Below are positions 1 through 5,238 of a DNA stretch of 9,308 nucleotides, piece by piece. Origin of the DNA: Selenomonadaceae bacterium (lineage in GTDB: Bacteria > Bacillota > Negativicutes > Selenomonadales > Selenomonadaceae); contig JAEEGN010000027.1 of NCBI GenBank assembly GCA_016280345.1, forward strand, positions 1-9,308. Direction: 5' to 3'. The stretch's first letter is position 1, and each line of letters begins with the position of its first letter. The notes under the pieces were generated by a model that was not told the origin of the DNA, did no database searches, and saw only the letters and a list, made by a program, of their open reading frames with translations. A program made the translations under genes and the position numbers.

Positions 1-368
1 AACAGGAACTCGGCAGCCTCCTGGGAATTCGTTTCCAGGATTGAGTTGACGATGCCCGCTCCGATGAGCGCCCGATAATTGTGCATGACGAAGCATTCTA
101 CCACGAACGGTACCAGGCAGAGCAGAAGGAGCATTTTTTTTGCCCGTTTCAGCCAAAGGGGCCGTCCGGCCAAAAGCCAGTCCAAGAGAACTGTCCCGAA
201 AAAAATGCACAGGGCCAGGACCGCGCCGTATTCCCAAAGCAGAGACCATGAGCCGGCCAGCAGCAGCGACCAGGCGAGAGTGAAAAAGTTCAATACGAAC
301 AAGACGGTCATGAATCCTGTATTATTGCGGAAGCAATGTTGCAGGTTTTCCAAAAGCCGTTGAACCAT
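1..368 (-). CDS. Putative phosphoethanolamine transferase (EptA-like), N-terminal part only
   Basis: Only the first 122 codons are visible; the gene runs off the left edge, so the catalytic periplasmic sulfatase-fold domain is not seen. The ATG at 368-366 is preceded by AGGAGG (378-383 on the plus strand) with a 9-nt gap, which fixes the start. The visible part is hydrophobic with three likely membrane helices, roughly residues 18-39, 45-67 and 78-95. After helix three comes the motif N108-SILETNSQEA (T113, E117). A T-x3-E pair followed by Ala is typical of the membrane-domain loop of EptA/EptB/CptA/MCR enzymes, where it is implicated in binding phosphatidylethanolamine. The family moves phosphoethanolamine from phosphatidylethanolamine to lipid A or core sugars on the outer face of the inner membrane. 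It starts 45 nt after queE with no terminator between, so co-transcription is likely. It could instead be another sulfatase-fold membrane transferase. Confidence 0.62.
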   Translation of the reverse strand, partial: MVQRLLENLQHCFRNNTGFMTVLFVLNFFTLAWSLLLAGSWSLLWEYGAVLALCIFFGTVLLDWLLAGRPLWLKRAKKMLLLLCLVPFVVECFVMHNYRALIGAGIVNSILETNSQEAAEFL

Positions 369-413
369 ACGGTACAGCCTCCTACGATTTCCATATGGAA
401 CATTGGCCGACGT

Positions 414-1145
414 TCATAGCTGCCCCATCATGACATGGGTCTGGGGAATGATGCGGACGTCGGGTATAATCGACAGGCATTCCTGCTGCCGAAGAAGCAT
501 TTCCTGCGGCGGTGGCGGCAAACATCCGTAGACGGCAGTCACGGGCTGAAGGATGAGCGGCGTCGTCGGGGCAATGTCCCGAATGAGCCGGGCAGCTTCC
601 CTGAGTTCCTCGGGCAGCGTATCTGTTGTAACGACAATTTTGACATAGACGTCTTTTTTTTTGGCAATATCCAAAAAAGCCCGATGTTCAGCCCATAGTT
701 CTTTTCCCGTTGCACTGGGCAGTTTCATATCCATACTGATGGTTTGGACGGCTGGCAGAATGACAGCCATCTCCTGCGGCAGCGTGCCGTTCGTCTCCAG
801 GAGGATCGGTACCGGAAGCAGGGGTGCAAGCTCCGCCAGGAAAACGATGTGGAGCAGAGGCTCTCCGCCGGTAAAGCTGATTGCTTGATGCGGTAAAGCA
901 TCCAGAAAATCGTTTATGGCCCGGGCCGCCTCCGCTGCAGAAAGAGGATTGGCTATGGTTCGGAAGAGGCCGCTTCCGGCATTCGTTTCCAAACGGCAGA
1001 AGGGATGCGCTCCGGGTTTATGCTCTGTATCGCAATAGCGGCAATCGAGGTTGCAGCCTTCAAAACGCACAAAGACTTGCCGGGCACCGACGTAAGGGCC
1101 TTCTCCTTGGGCGGAGGAGAAGATCTCGATGATGTTCTCCTTCAT
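414..1145 (-). CDS. queE: 7-carboxy-7-deazaguanine synthase QueE (radical SAM)
   Basis: QueE converts 6-carboxy-5,6,7,8-tetrahydropterin to 7-carboxy-7-deazaguanine in the preQ0/queuosine pathway, using S-adenosylmethionine and a 4Fe-4S cluster. The 243-residue protein has the family opening IIEIFSSAQGEGPYVG (residues 5-20), the CxxxCxxC cluster motif at C31, C35 and C38, and the SAM-binding GGEP at 93-96. A segment of about 30 residues between DT (39-40) and SAAEAA (69-74) contains the single extra cysteine C50. I chose the ATG at 1145 because it gives the standard QueE N-terminus and overlaps the queD stop by 4 nt (ATGA), the usual sign of translational coupling. An in-frame extension to 1190 would only add residues from inside queD. 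No good Shine-Dalgarno site precedes the ATG, which also fits coupling. The substrate is the product of the QueD encoded just upstream. Confidence 0.95.
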   Translation of the reverse strand: MKENIIEIFSSAQGEGPYVGARQVFVRFEGCNLDCRYCDTEHKPGAHPFCRLETNAGSGLFRTIANPLSAAEAARAINDFLDALPHQAISFTGGEPLLHIVFLAELAPLLPVPILLETNGTLPQEMAVILPAVQTISMDMKLPSATGKELWAEHRAFLDIAKKKDVYVKIVVTTDTLPEELREAARLIRDIAPTTPLILQPVTAVYGCLPPPPQEMLLRQQECLSIIPDVRIIPQTHVMMGQL

Positions 1146-1525
1146 GGCGATTCGTTGCGGTATCGGACGCAGGAATGTGCGGATTCCCAAACGCAGACAC
1201 TGTCCAGCACCGCTCGGGATCGTTGCAGCAAGGGAGTTTCCACCAGTTGCCCGTATATGAATCTGGCGATGTTTTCCGCAGTCGGATTGACACTTTGAAA
1301 CATAGGAAGTTCGTTGAGATCTTGATGGTCCAACTGCGTCAGGATGTCCTTCAGTGTCTGGTTCAGTTCACTAAAATCCACTAAAAATCCCAGTTCGTTC
1401 AGTTGCTGGCCCGCGACACGCACTTCCACCACCCAGCTGTGCCCGTGCAAGCGCGCACATTTACCCTGATAGCCCACCACTTTGTGGGCAGCGTCAAAGG
1501 TTCCTTTGACTTCGATTTCGAACAT
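1142..1525 (-). CDS. queD: 6-carboxy-5,6,7,8-tetrahydropterin synthase QueD
   Basis: QueD makes 6-carboxytetrahydropterin from 7,8-dihydroneopterin triphosphate, the step after GTP cyclohydrolase in queuosine precursor synthesis. The 127-residue protein is of normal family length. Zinc ligands are visible as H14 (in FDAAH) and H27 and H29 (in LHGH), with the catalytic cysteine at C23 in the CxxxHGH arrangement. The D66-H67 pair, the PTAEN segment (81-85) and the late glutamate E114 in VWES also match the family. An upstream in-frame extension to 1714 exists but runs through the terminator hairpin and the GT2 gene. The ATG at 1525 has GAGAGG 7 nt upstream (1533-1538 on the plus strand) and gives the standard MFEIEV-type start. 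The gene overlaps queE by 4 nt. It sits only 16 nt beyond a terminator-like U-tract, so its expression may be conditional. Confidence 0.95.
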   Translation of the reverse strand: MFEIEVKGTFDAAHKVVGYQGKCARLHGHSWVVEVRVAGQQLNELGFLVDFSELNQTLKDILTQLDHQDLNELPMFQSVNPTAENIARFIYGQLVETPLLQRSRAVLDSVCVWESAHSCVRYRNESP

Positions 1526-1540
1526 ATTTTGACCTCTCTT

Positions 1541-1569
1541 GAAAAAAATACTCCCTCCAAAGAGGGAGA
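1541..1569 (-). terminator. Intrinsic terminator, or attenuator, between the GT2 gene and queD
   Basis: On the minus strand CTCCCTC (1568-1562), a 4-nt loop TTTG and GAGGGAG (1557-1551) form a perfect 7-bp stem. It is followed by TA and then seven Ts (1548-1542). This is a standard Rho-independent layout. The next bases are already the queD Shine-Dalgarno region, with the queD ATG 16 nt past the U-tract, so there is no room for a promoter between the terminator and queD. Confidence 0.75.
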
Positions 1570-1583
1570 CGGCTCGCAATTGG

Positions 1584-1616
1584 CTCGGGAGAATCCAGGC
1601 TGCCGCCTGGAGCCCG
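1584..1616 (-). other. Two-part stem-loop upstream of the queD terminator
   Basis: Starting a few bases after the GT2 stop codon, the minus strand has CGGG (1616-1613) able to pair with CCCG (1587-1584). Inside these, TCCAGGC (1611-1605) pairs with GCCTGGA (1600-1594) around a GGCA loop. The downstream half contains TCTCCC, which repeats the 5' arm of the terminator stem, so exclusive alternative pairings are possible. GAGCC also occurs twice (1586-1582 and 1575-1571). It could be the first of two tandem terminators (though without its own U-tract) or part of a regulatory leader. It does not match the preQ1-I consensus as I know it. Confidence 0.5.
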
Positions 1617-1619
1617 GTA

Positions 1620-2861
1620 TCACGCCTTCTCTTTGCCAATGAGCTCGTTATAGCTGAGTGCCCGGGTGTGCTTCGTATGGCTCCACTCGTGCTCGTTGCG
1701 GTGCAGGAAGCCAATGAAGACGATGGGAATCCAGGAATAGATGAACAGCGGATAGAGAATCAGATAGAGCCACGCTTTCCACTTCACATGGATTTTCAGC
1801 AGGATGATGACCGGCAACGCGTATTGCGCAACCATGATGAATGTCATCAACTGAGAAGGCATGAAATTGTAAATGTTGGTAAAAAACGGCGGAACCGCCA
1901 GCTGAACATAGCTGCAAATGACAAAGAAGGTCGATAGCAACAAGAAATGCGGCTGTACGAGATGCAGGCAGCCGTCGAGAATGCGGATATCCCTTTTTTC
2001 GATTCCCGCCTTGAACATCTTGGGGATGAACCGATGCGCCACGTCAAACTGTCCCTGTGCCCAGCGTTTCCGTTGATTCCAGGACTGCATGAAGGTCAGG
2101 GGCTTTTCATCGTAAACGATGGCGTCGTGGGCCCAGGTTGTCTTGATGCCTTCCGCCAACGATTTCATGGTGAACTCCATGTCCTCTGTCAGGCAGGTAG
2201 CGCCCCAGCCATGACGTTTCAGAACATCCGTGGTAATGCACATGCCGGTTCCGCCCAGTACGGAAGAAAGACCGATATTGGTCTTGGCCAAATGCCAGAC
2301 GTGGTCTATGACCCAGAAAGCGATGGCAAATGTACCGGAAATCCAGGTGTCATAGGGGTTTTTCGCGTCCAGATAGCCCTGGATGAGCTTGTCGCCTTTG
2401 CAGAGCCGGTTATTCATTTCAAGCAGGAAACGGGGATGGACAAGATTGTCGGCGTCGAAGACGACAATCGCGTCATATTGGCGCTCCAGGGAAAACAGCT
2501 TGTTGAACATCCATTCCAGAGCAAAGCCTTTTCCTTTTTCCGTATCGTTGGTACGCTCATAGACAAGCGCACCGGCATTGCGGGCAATGCCGGCGGTATC
2601 ATCCGAGCAGTTATCGGCAACGACAAAGATGTCGTAAAGCCTCTCCGGGTAATCCAGCCGCTTCAGGTTATCGATCAACTGCCCGATGACAGCGCTTTCG
2701 TTATGCGCGGCCACGATGACGGCAAAACTCTTTTCCGGGGTCAGGATCTTATCTTCTCTCCGGCGCCACATTCCGCAGAAGCCGATGAGGAAATAATAGA
2801 TGGTAAACAAGAAAATGAATATCTGAAGCGGAACCATAACAATGTCAAACCAATGGTTCAT
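1620..2861 (-). CDS. Membrane glycosyltransferase, family 2 (IcaA/BcsA-like, processive type)
   Basis: A 413-residue inner-membrane GT2 enzyme; the sugar donor and product are unknown. Residues 8-30 form an N-terminal membrane helix. The GT-A catalytic domain starts with FAVIVAAHNE (46-55) and has the nucleotide-binding D83, the metal-binding DAD at 136-138, the TED catalytic-base motif at 225-227 and QRKRW (QxxRW) at 263-267. These are the marks of processive synthases such as cellulose, hyaluronan and poly-N-acetylglucosamine synthases. Three or more C-terminal helices follow (about 305-390), then a cytoplasmic tail with EWSHTKHTR. Length and layout resemble IcaA/PgaC, but no deacetylase or export partner is present. 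The ATG at 2861 has GGGAGAG about 9 nt upstream. It lies 42 nt after pssA, probably in the same operon, and terminator-like hairpins follow its stop. Confidence 0.88.
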   Translation of the reverse strand: MNHWFDIVMVPLQIFIFLFTIYYFLIGFCGMWRRREDKILTPEKSFAVIVAAHNESAVIGQLIDNLKRLDYPERLYDIFVVADNCSDDTAGIARNAGALVYERTNDTEKGKGFALEWMFNKLFSLERQYDAIVVFDADNLVHPRFLLEMNNRLCKGDKLIQGYLDAKNPYDTWISGTFAIAFWVIDHVWHLAKTNIGLSSVLGGTGMCITTDVLKRHGWGATCLTEDMEFTMKSLAEGIKTTWAHDAIVYDEKPLTFMQSWNQRKRWAQGQFDVAHRFIPKMFKAGIEKRDIRILDGCLHLVQPHFLLLSTFFVICSYVQLAVPPFFTNIYNFMPSQLMTFIMVAQYALPVIILLKIHVKWKAWLYLILYPLFIYSWIPIVFIGFLHRNEHEWSHTKHTRALSYNELIGKEKA

Positions 2862-2903
2862 GGAATATGTCTCTCCCGTCAGAAAAACGAAGCCAGTGCC
2901 ACT

Positions 2904-3608
2904 TCAACGTCTGGCAAAAGCTTTGGCCGCCAGGGTGTTTACGATTCCCAAGGCAGAGTAGGTGGCAAAGATCGCAAAGAGCAACGCAAAAGGAATCGCC
3001 GCGTTGCCAGCATAAAGAATGGCGGCAAAAAGGATAACGGCTACCGCAATCGAGACAGGATAGATCTTCTCACCTCGGCCTTTGAAATCCGGATAATGAA
3101 CTTCGCTGACCATCAGGAAAGCGACCAATAGCATGACGATAGGATAGACACAGCCCAACCGCTGCGGCGCAAATCCAATTCCCTGAAGAAGCAAGGTCGA
3201 GGTCGCGATGAAGCACCCGCCGGCAGGAATCGCCAATCCCATGAAATAGCCATGAACGACGCTTACGTTGACATTGAAGCGCGCCAAACGCCACATTCCG
3301 CAAATCGCGAAGGTGATTGCCACAATCCAGCCAAACCAGGAAAACGCCCGCAAGCAAAAAACATACGCCAGAAAACCGGGCGCAACGCCGAAGGAAACGA
3401 GATCGCAGAGAGAATCCATTTCCTTCCCCATCTCACTGCTGACGCCAAAGAACCGGGCAGCCCGCCCATCCAGACCGTCCGCGACCAAAGCGATCAGGAT
3501 GAAAATCGCGCCGGCCTTCAAGTTCCCGTGATATGTCGAAAGGATAGAGCATATTCCGAACAGCAGATTGGAAGCCGTAAGCATATTGGGTATCAAGGCT
3601 CTATACAT
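2904..3608 (-). CDS. pssA: CDP-diacylglycerol--serine O-phosphatidyltransferase (PssA)
   Basis: PssA makes phosphatidylserine from CDP-diacylglycerol and L-serine in the inner membrane, and Psd then decarboxylates the product. The 234-residue protein is mostly membrane helices. It carries the complete CDP-alcohol phosphotransferase signature: D44-x2-D47-G-x2-A51-R52-x8-G61-x3-D65-x3-D69, with no changed key residue. The opening RALIPNMLTASNLLFGI is typical of the Gram-positive-type PssA, not the unrelated E. coli enzyme. The start ATG at 3608 overlaps the psd stop by 8 nt and has GGGAGG 10 nt upstream (3619-3624 on the plus strand). The overlap with psd and the shared pathway support one operon. 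A role in making another CDP-alcohol lipid is possible, but the psd neighbour makes phosphatidylserine by far the likeliest product. Confidence 0.95.
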   Translation of the reverse strand: MYRALIPNMLTASNLLFGICSILSTYHGNLKAGAIFILIALVADGLDGRAARFFGVSSEMGKEMDSLCDLVSFGVAPGFLAYVFCLRAFSWFGWIVAITFAICGMWRLARFNVNVSVVHGYFMGLAIPAGGCFIATSTLLLQGIGFAPQRLGCVYPIVMLLVAFLMVSEVHYPDFKGRGEKIYPVSIAVAVILFAAILYAGNAAIPFALLFAIFATYSALGIVNTLAAKAFARR

Positions 3609-4233
3609 CTGTCTTTATCCTCCCGATGATGGTTTCTCCGCCGATGACGCGGTCCCCTTTTTTCACCATCACCTCTACTGATTTTGGCATGACGACTTCG
3701 GTGCAGGAGCCAAACCGGATCAGGCCATAACGCTCCCCTTTTTCCAGAACGTCATCCAACGTAACCCAAGAAACGATTCTCCGGGCCAGGATGCCGGCTA
3801 TCTGTGTTACCGTAATACGTAAACGGTCGTTTTCGATACCGATCATGTGACGTTCGTTCTCGAAACCGACAGAATCTTTATAGGCCGGCTTGAAGCGGCC
3901 GCAAACATATTGCTGGCACTTGATCTCGCCTTCCATGGGACTACGGTTGATATGAACGTCGAAAACAGACAAAAAAATAACGACCTTGTTGCAAGGCTCT
4001 TTGACAAAGTCATCATTTTCCAGAGAAACAACTTCCATGACCTTTCCGTCTGCAGGCGAGACCAGAAGGGAATCGTCCTCAGGAATATGGCGCTGGGGAT
4101 CACGGAAAAAATAAGCGAAATATGCCGCCAGAACAAGCGGGCCTGCCGCCCAATAGGGACTGACCGTCACGCCCAGAAGCACAGCGGCGGCGACGGCGGC
4201 CAAAATGAATGAATAACCGTCCCGCAGAATCAT
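3601..4233 (-). CDS. psd: Phosphatidylserine decarboxylase proenzyme, short form (Psd)
   Basis: Psd turns phosphatidylserine into phosphatidylethanolamine using a self-made pyruvoyl group. The 210-residue length and layout match the short archaeal/Firmicutes-type family rather than the longer E. coli form. Residues 8-43 form a membrane region ending in FFRDPQR. The catalytic segments are SPADGK (D62) and VFDVHINRSP (H94), with R-F-G175-S176 as the self-cleavage site where S176 becomes the pyruvoyl group. The residue after the serine is C177; many relatives have arginine there as I recall, but the GS pair itself is intact. The ATG at 4233 has a GGGGGA Shine-Dalgarno site 7 nt upstream. It is the first gene after a strong promoter and overlaps pssA by 8 nt. 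The product is the likely donor for the phosphoethanolamine transferase encoded downstream. Confidence 0.93.
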   Translation of the reverse strand: MILRDGYSFILAAVAAAVLLGVTVSPYWAAGPLVLAAYFAYFFRDPQRHIPEDDSLLVSPADGKVMEVVSLENDDFVKEPCNKVVIFLSVFDVHINRSPMEGEIKCQQYVCGRFKPAYKDSVGFENERHMIGIENDRLRITVTQIAGILARRIVSWVTLDDVLEKGERYGLIRFGSCTEVVMPKSVEVMVKKGDRVIGGETIIGRIKTDV

Positions 4234-4260
4234 CGCTCAGTCCCCCTTTGCAAAAATATG

Positions 4261-4306
4261 GAAACGATAATCCTCTGCACTTCCGCATGACACAGTATAT
4301 CGTCTC
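4261..4306 (-). other. Predicted 5'-terminal stem-loop in the psd mRNA leader
   Basis: GAGACGATA (4306-4298, read on the minus strand) can pair with TATCGTTTC (4269-4261) as a 9-bp stem with one G-U pair. A weaker inner stem CTGTG/TGCAG is possible. The stem begins about where transcription from the promoter at 4314-4342 should start, so the mRNA would carry a hairpin at its 5' end. Such hairpins can stabilise mRNA; no known riboswitch consensus was recognised. Confidence 0.45.
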
Positions 4307-4313
4307 TACTCTT

Positions 4314-4342
4314 ATTATAGACCGCGTCTTGGCCTTTGTCCA
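4314..4342 (-). promoter_or_regulatory. Sigma-70 type promoter for psd-pssA-GT2
   Basis: On the minus strand the -35 element TGGACA (4342-4337, five of six matches to consensus) is separated by exactly 17 nt from a perfect -10 TATAAT (4319-4314). The expected start is near 4307, giving a leader of about 73 nt before the psd ATG. The -35 element directly abuts the stop codon of the upstream glycosyltransferase gene (4345-4343). Confidence 0.85.
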
Positions 4343-5071
4343 CTACTTTTTACTGTCCAGTACCCGCCAGACAAACCGTGGGAGCGCCATCAGACGGCCA
4401 ATCCGTTTCGGTTGCAGAAGGCCCCGGAAAAGCCATTCCAGACGGGCCTTCTGCATCCAGATCGGCGCCCTCTTGACCGCGCCGGCCATTACATCGAGAG
4501 TCCCCCCCACCCCAATGGCGGCGGCAACATTCAATTCCGGCAGATGCGCAGCCAGCCATTTTTCCTGCCGGGGGCTTCCCAGTGCGACCAAGAGAAGGTC
4601 AACGTGAAGCGAACGGATCATCTCGATGATGGCGGGTTCTTCCGCAGCAGTAAAGTAGCCGTCCCGTATCCCGACGACCGCGACGCCGGGGTACAAGGCC
4701 TCCGCTTTTTCCCGGGCTCGTTCCGCGATGCCCGGAGCGGAGCCGAAGAAAAATATGCGCCGCTCTTTTTGAGGAGCCCGGGCCAAGAGCGCCTGTACCA
4801 AATCGTAGCCGGCCACTCGCTCCGGCATGGGATAACCCAGGTGACGGGCTGCCCAAACAGCGCCGGCTCCGTCGGGAACGACCAGAGCGGCGTCATTCAT
4901 TATGTGCCGGAATGCTTCGTCATTCGTGGCCTGCATGATCATTTCCGCGTTCGCTGTCGCGATGAGCGCCCCTCGCCTTTCCTCCATGAACGCCTCAATC
5001 TGTTCCACTGCCTGTGACATGGTCAGCGAAGCGACGTTCACGCCCAGTATGTTCACTAATGGAAATTCCAA
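4343..5071 (-). CDS. WecG/TagA/CpsF family glycosyltransferase
   Basis: The 242-residue protein belongs to the family (GT26) that adds a sugar, often N-acetylmannosamine, to a lipid-linked sugar at the cytoplasmic membrane for teichoic acid, enterobacterial common antigen or other surface polymers. Visible motifs are IATANAEM with T39, VVPDGAG with D67 (equivalent to the Thr/Asp pair studied in TagA), VVGIRDGYF, and VALGSPRQEKW followed by IGVGGTLDVMAG. The C-terminal tail is basic and aromatic (LEWLFRGLLQPKRIGRL) and probably attaches the enzyme to the membrane. I place the start at the TTG at 5071, nine nt after a perfect AGGAGG, which gives the family N-terminus EFPLVNILGVNV. A TTG at 5110 is in frame but adds non-family residues and has no good site. 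The exact sugar cannot be told from sequence. No partner genes for teichoic acid or antigen synthesis lie in the window. Confidence 0.9.
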   Translation of the reverse strand: MEFPLVNILGVNVASLTMSQAVEQIEAFMEERRGALIATANAEMIMQATNDEAFRHIMNDAALVVPDGAGAVWAARHLGYPMPERVAGYDLVQALLARAPQKERRIFFFGSAPGIAERAREKAEALYPGVAVVGIRDGYFTAAEEPAIIEMIRSLHVDLLLVALGSPRQEKWLAAHLPELNVAAAIGVGGTLDVMAGAVKRAPIWMQKARLEWLFRGLLQPKRIGRLMALPRFVWRVLDSKK

Positions 5072-5080
5072 TCGCGCCGA

Positions 5081-5086
5081 CCTCCT
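5081..5086 (-). promoter_or_regulatory. Shine-Dalgarno site deciding the glycosyltransferase start
   Basis: A perfect AGGAGG lies 9 nt before the TTG at 5071-5069. No ATG or GTG is suitably placed, so this site is the main reason for choosing a TTG start. Confidence 0.85.
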
Positions 5087-5090
5087 GCTA

Positions 5091-5160
5091 CTGCACACAT
5101 TTACGCTCAAATTTGGGTTTTAAATCTGAGGGAACCGTCCGCTGGATGTTTCGTGTGCAG
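5091..5160 (-). other. Nested inverted repeats in the leader of the WecG/TagA gene
   Basis: The 167-nt spacer between aspS and this gene holds two nested inverted repeats. The outer one is perfect over 8 bp: CTGCACAC (5160-5153) with GTGTGCAG (5098-5091), ending 4 nt before the AGGAGG site. The inner one (5130-5106) is a 9-bp hairpin with one G-U pair and the 7-nt loop AAAACCC. A small TCC/GGA hairpin is possible in the left arm. I found no convincing promoter in the spacer. It could be a structured mRNA leader, a protein-binding site or chance. Confidence 0.4.
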
Positions 5161-5175
5161 CCTACGACCGCTATC

Positions 5176-5208
5176 AAAAAGGCGCGCCGCCCAGAGGACG
5201 CGCACCTT
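5176..5208 (-). terminator. Intrinsic terminator after aspS
   Basis: About 30 nt past the aspS stop, the minus strand forms a GC-rich stem. AAGGTGCGC-GTCC pairs with GGGC-G-GCGCGCCTT around a TCU loop, 13 pairs with one bulged G, and runs into TTTTTG (5180-5175). It ends the hemZ-hisS-aspS transcription unit. Confidence 0.88.
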
Positions 5209-5238
5209 CTTGATTCGCTTTTGTCCTGCTTCCTGCGA

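Noticed and set aside
79..363. 94-codon plus-strand frame at the left edge
   Set aside because: The minus strand here encodes a membrane protein with a good start and AGGAGG site. The plus-strand product is an Arg/Ser-rich shadow.
369..413. Terminator between queE and the putative phosphoethanolamine transferase gene
   Set aside because: Only a weak 4-5 bp GAAC/GTTC pairing and no T-tract are present. The 45-nt gap holds just the next gene's ribosome site.
1526..1620. preQ1 class I riboswitch upstream of queD
   Set aside because: I looked for the conserved loop and A-rich tail of the preQ1-I consensus and did not find them. I kept only the cautious call of a possible leader or attenuator.
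1142..1714. Longer 190-residue form of QueD
   Set aside because: The extra N-terminal 63 residues are read through the terminator hairpin and into the end of the GT2 gene. The ATG at 1525 with its Shine-Dalgarno site gives the normal QueD start.
1947..3131. 394-codon open frame on the plus strand
   Set aside because: It lies antisense across the well-supported GT2 and pssA genes, has no recognisable family motifs, and arises from the codon use of the real genes.
5153..5177. Promoter for the WecG/TagA gene using TTGATA (5177-5172) as -35
   Set aside because: The -35 resembles consensus, but at 16-19 nt downstream there is only ACGAAA or similar, too poor for a -10 element.
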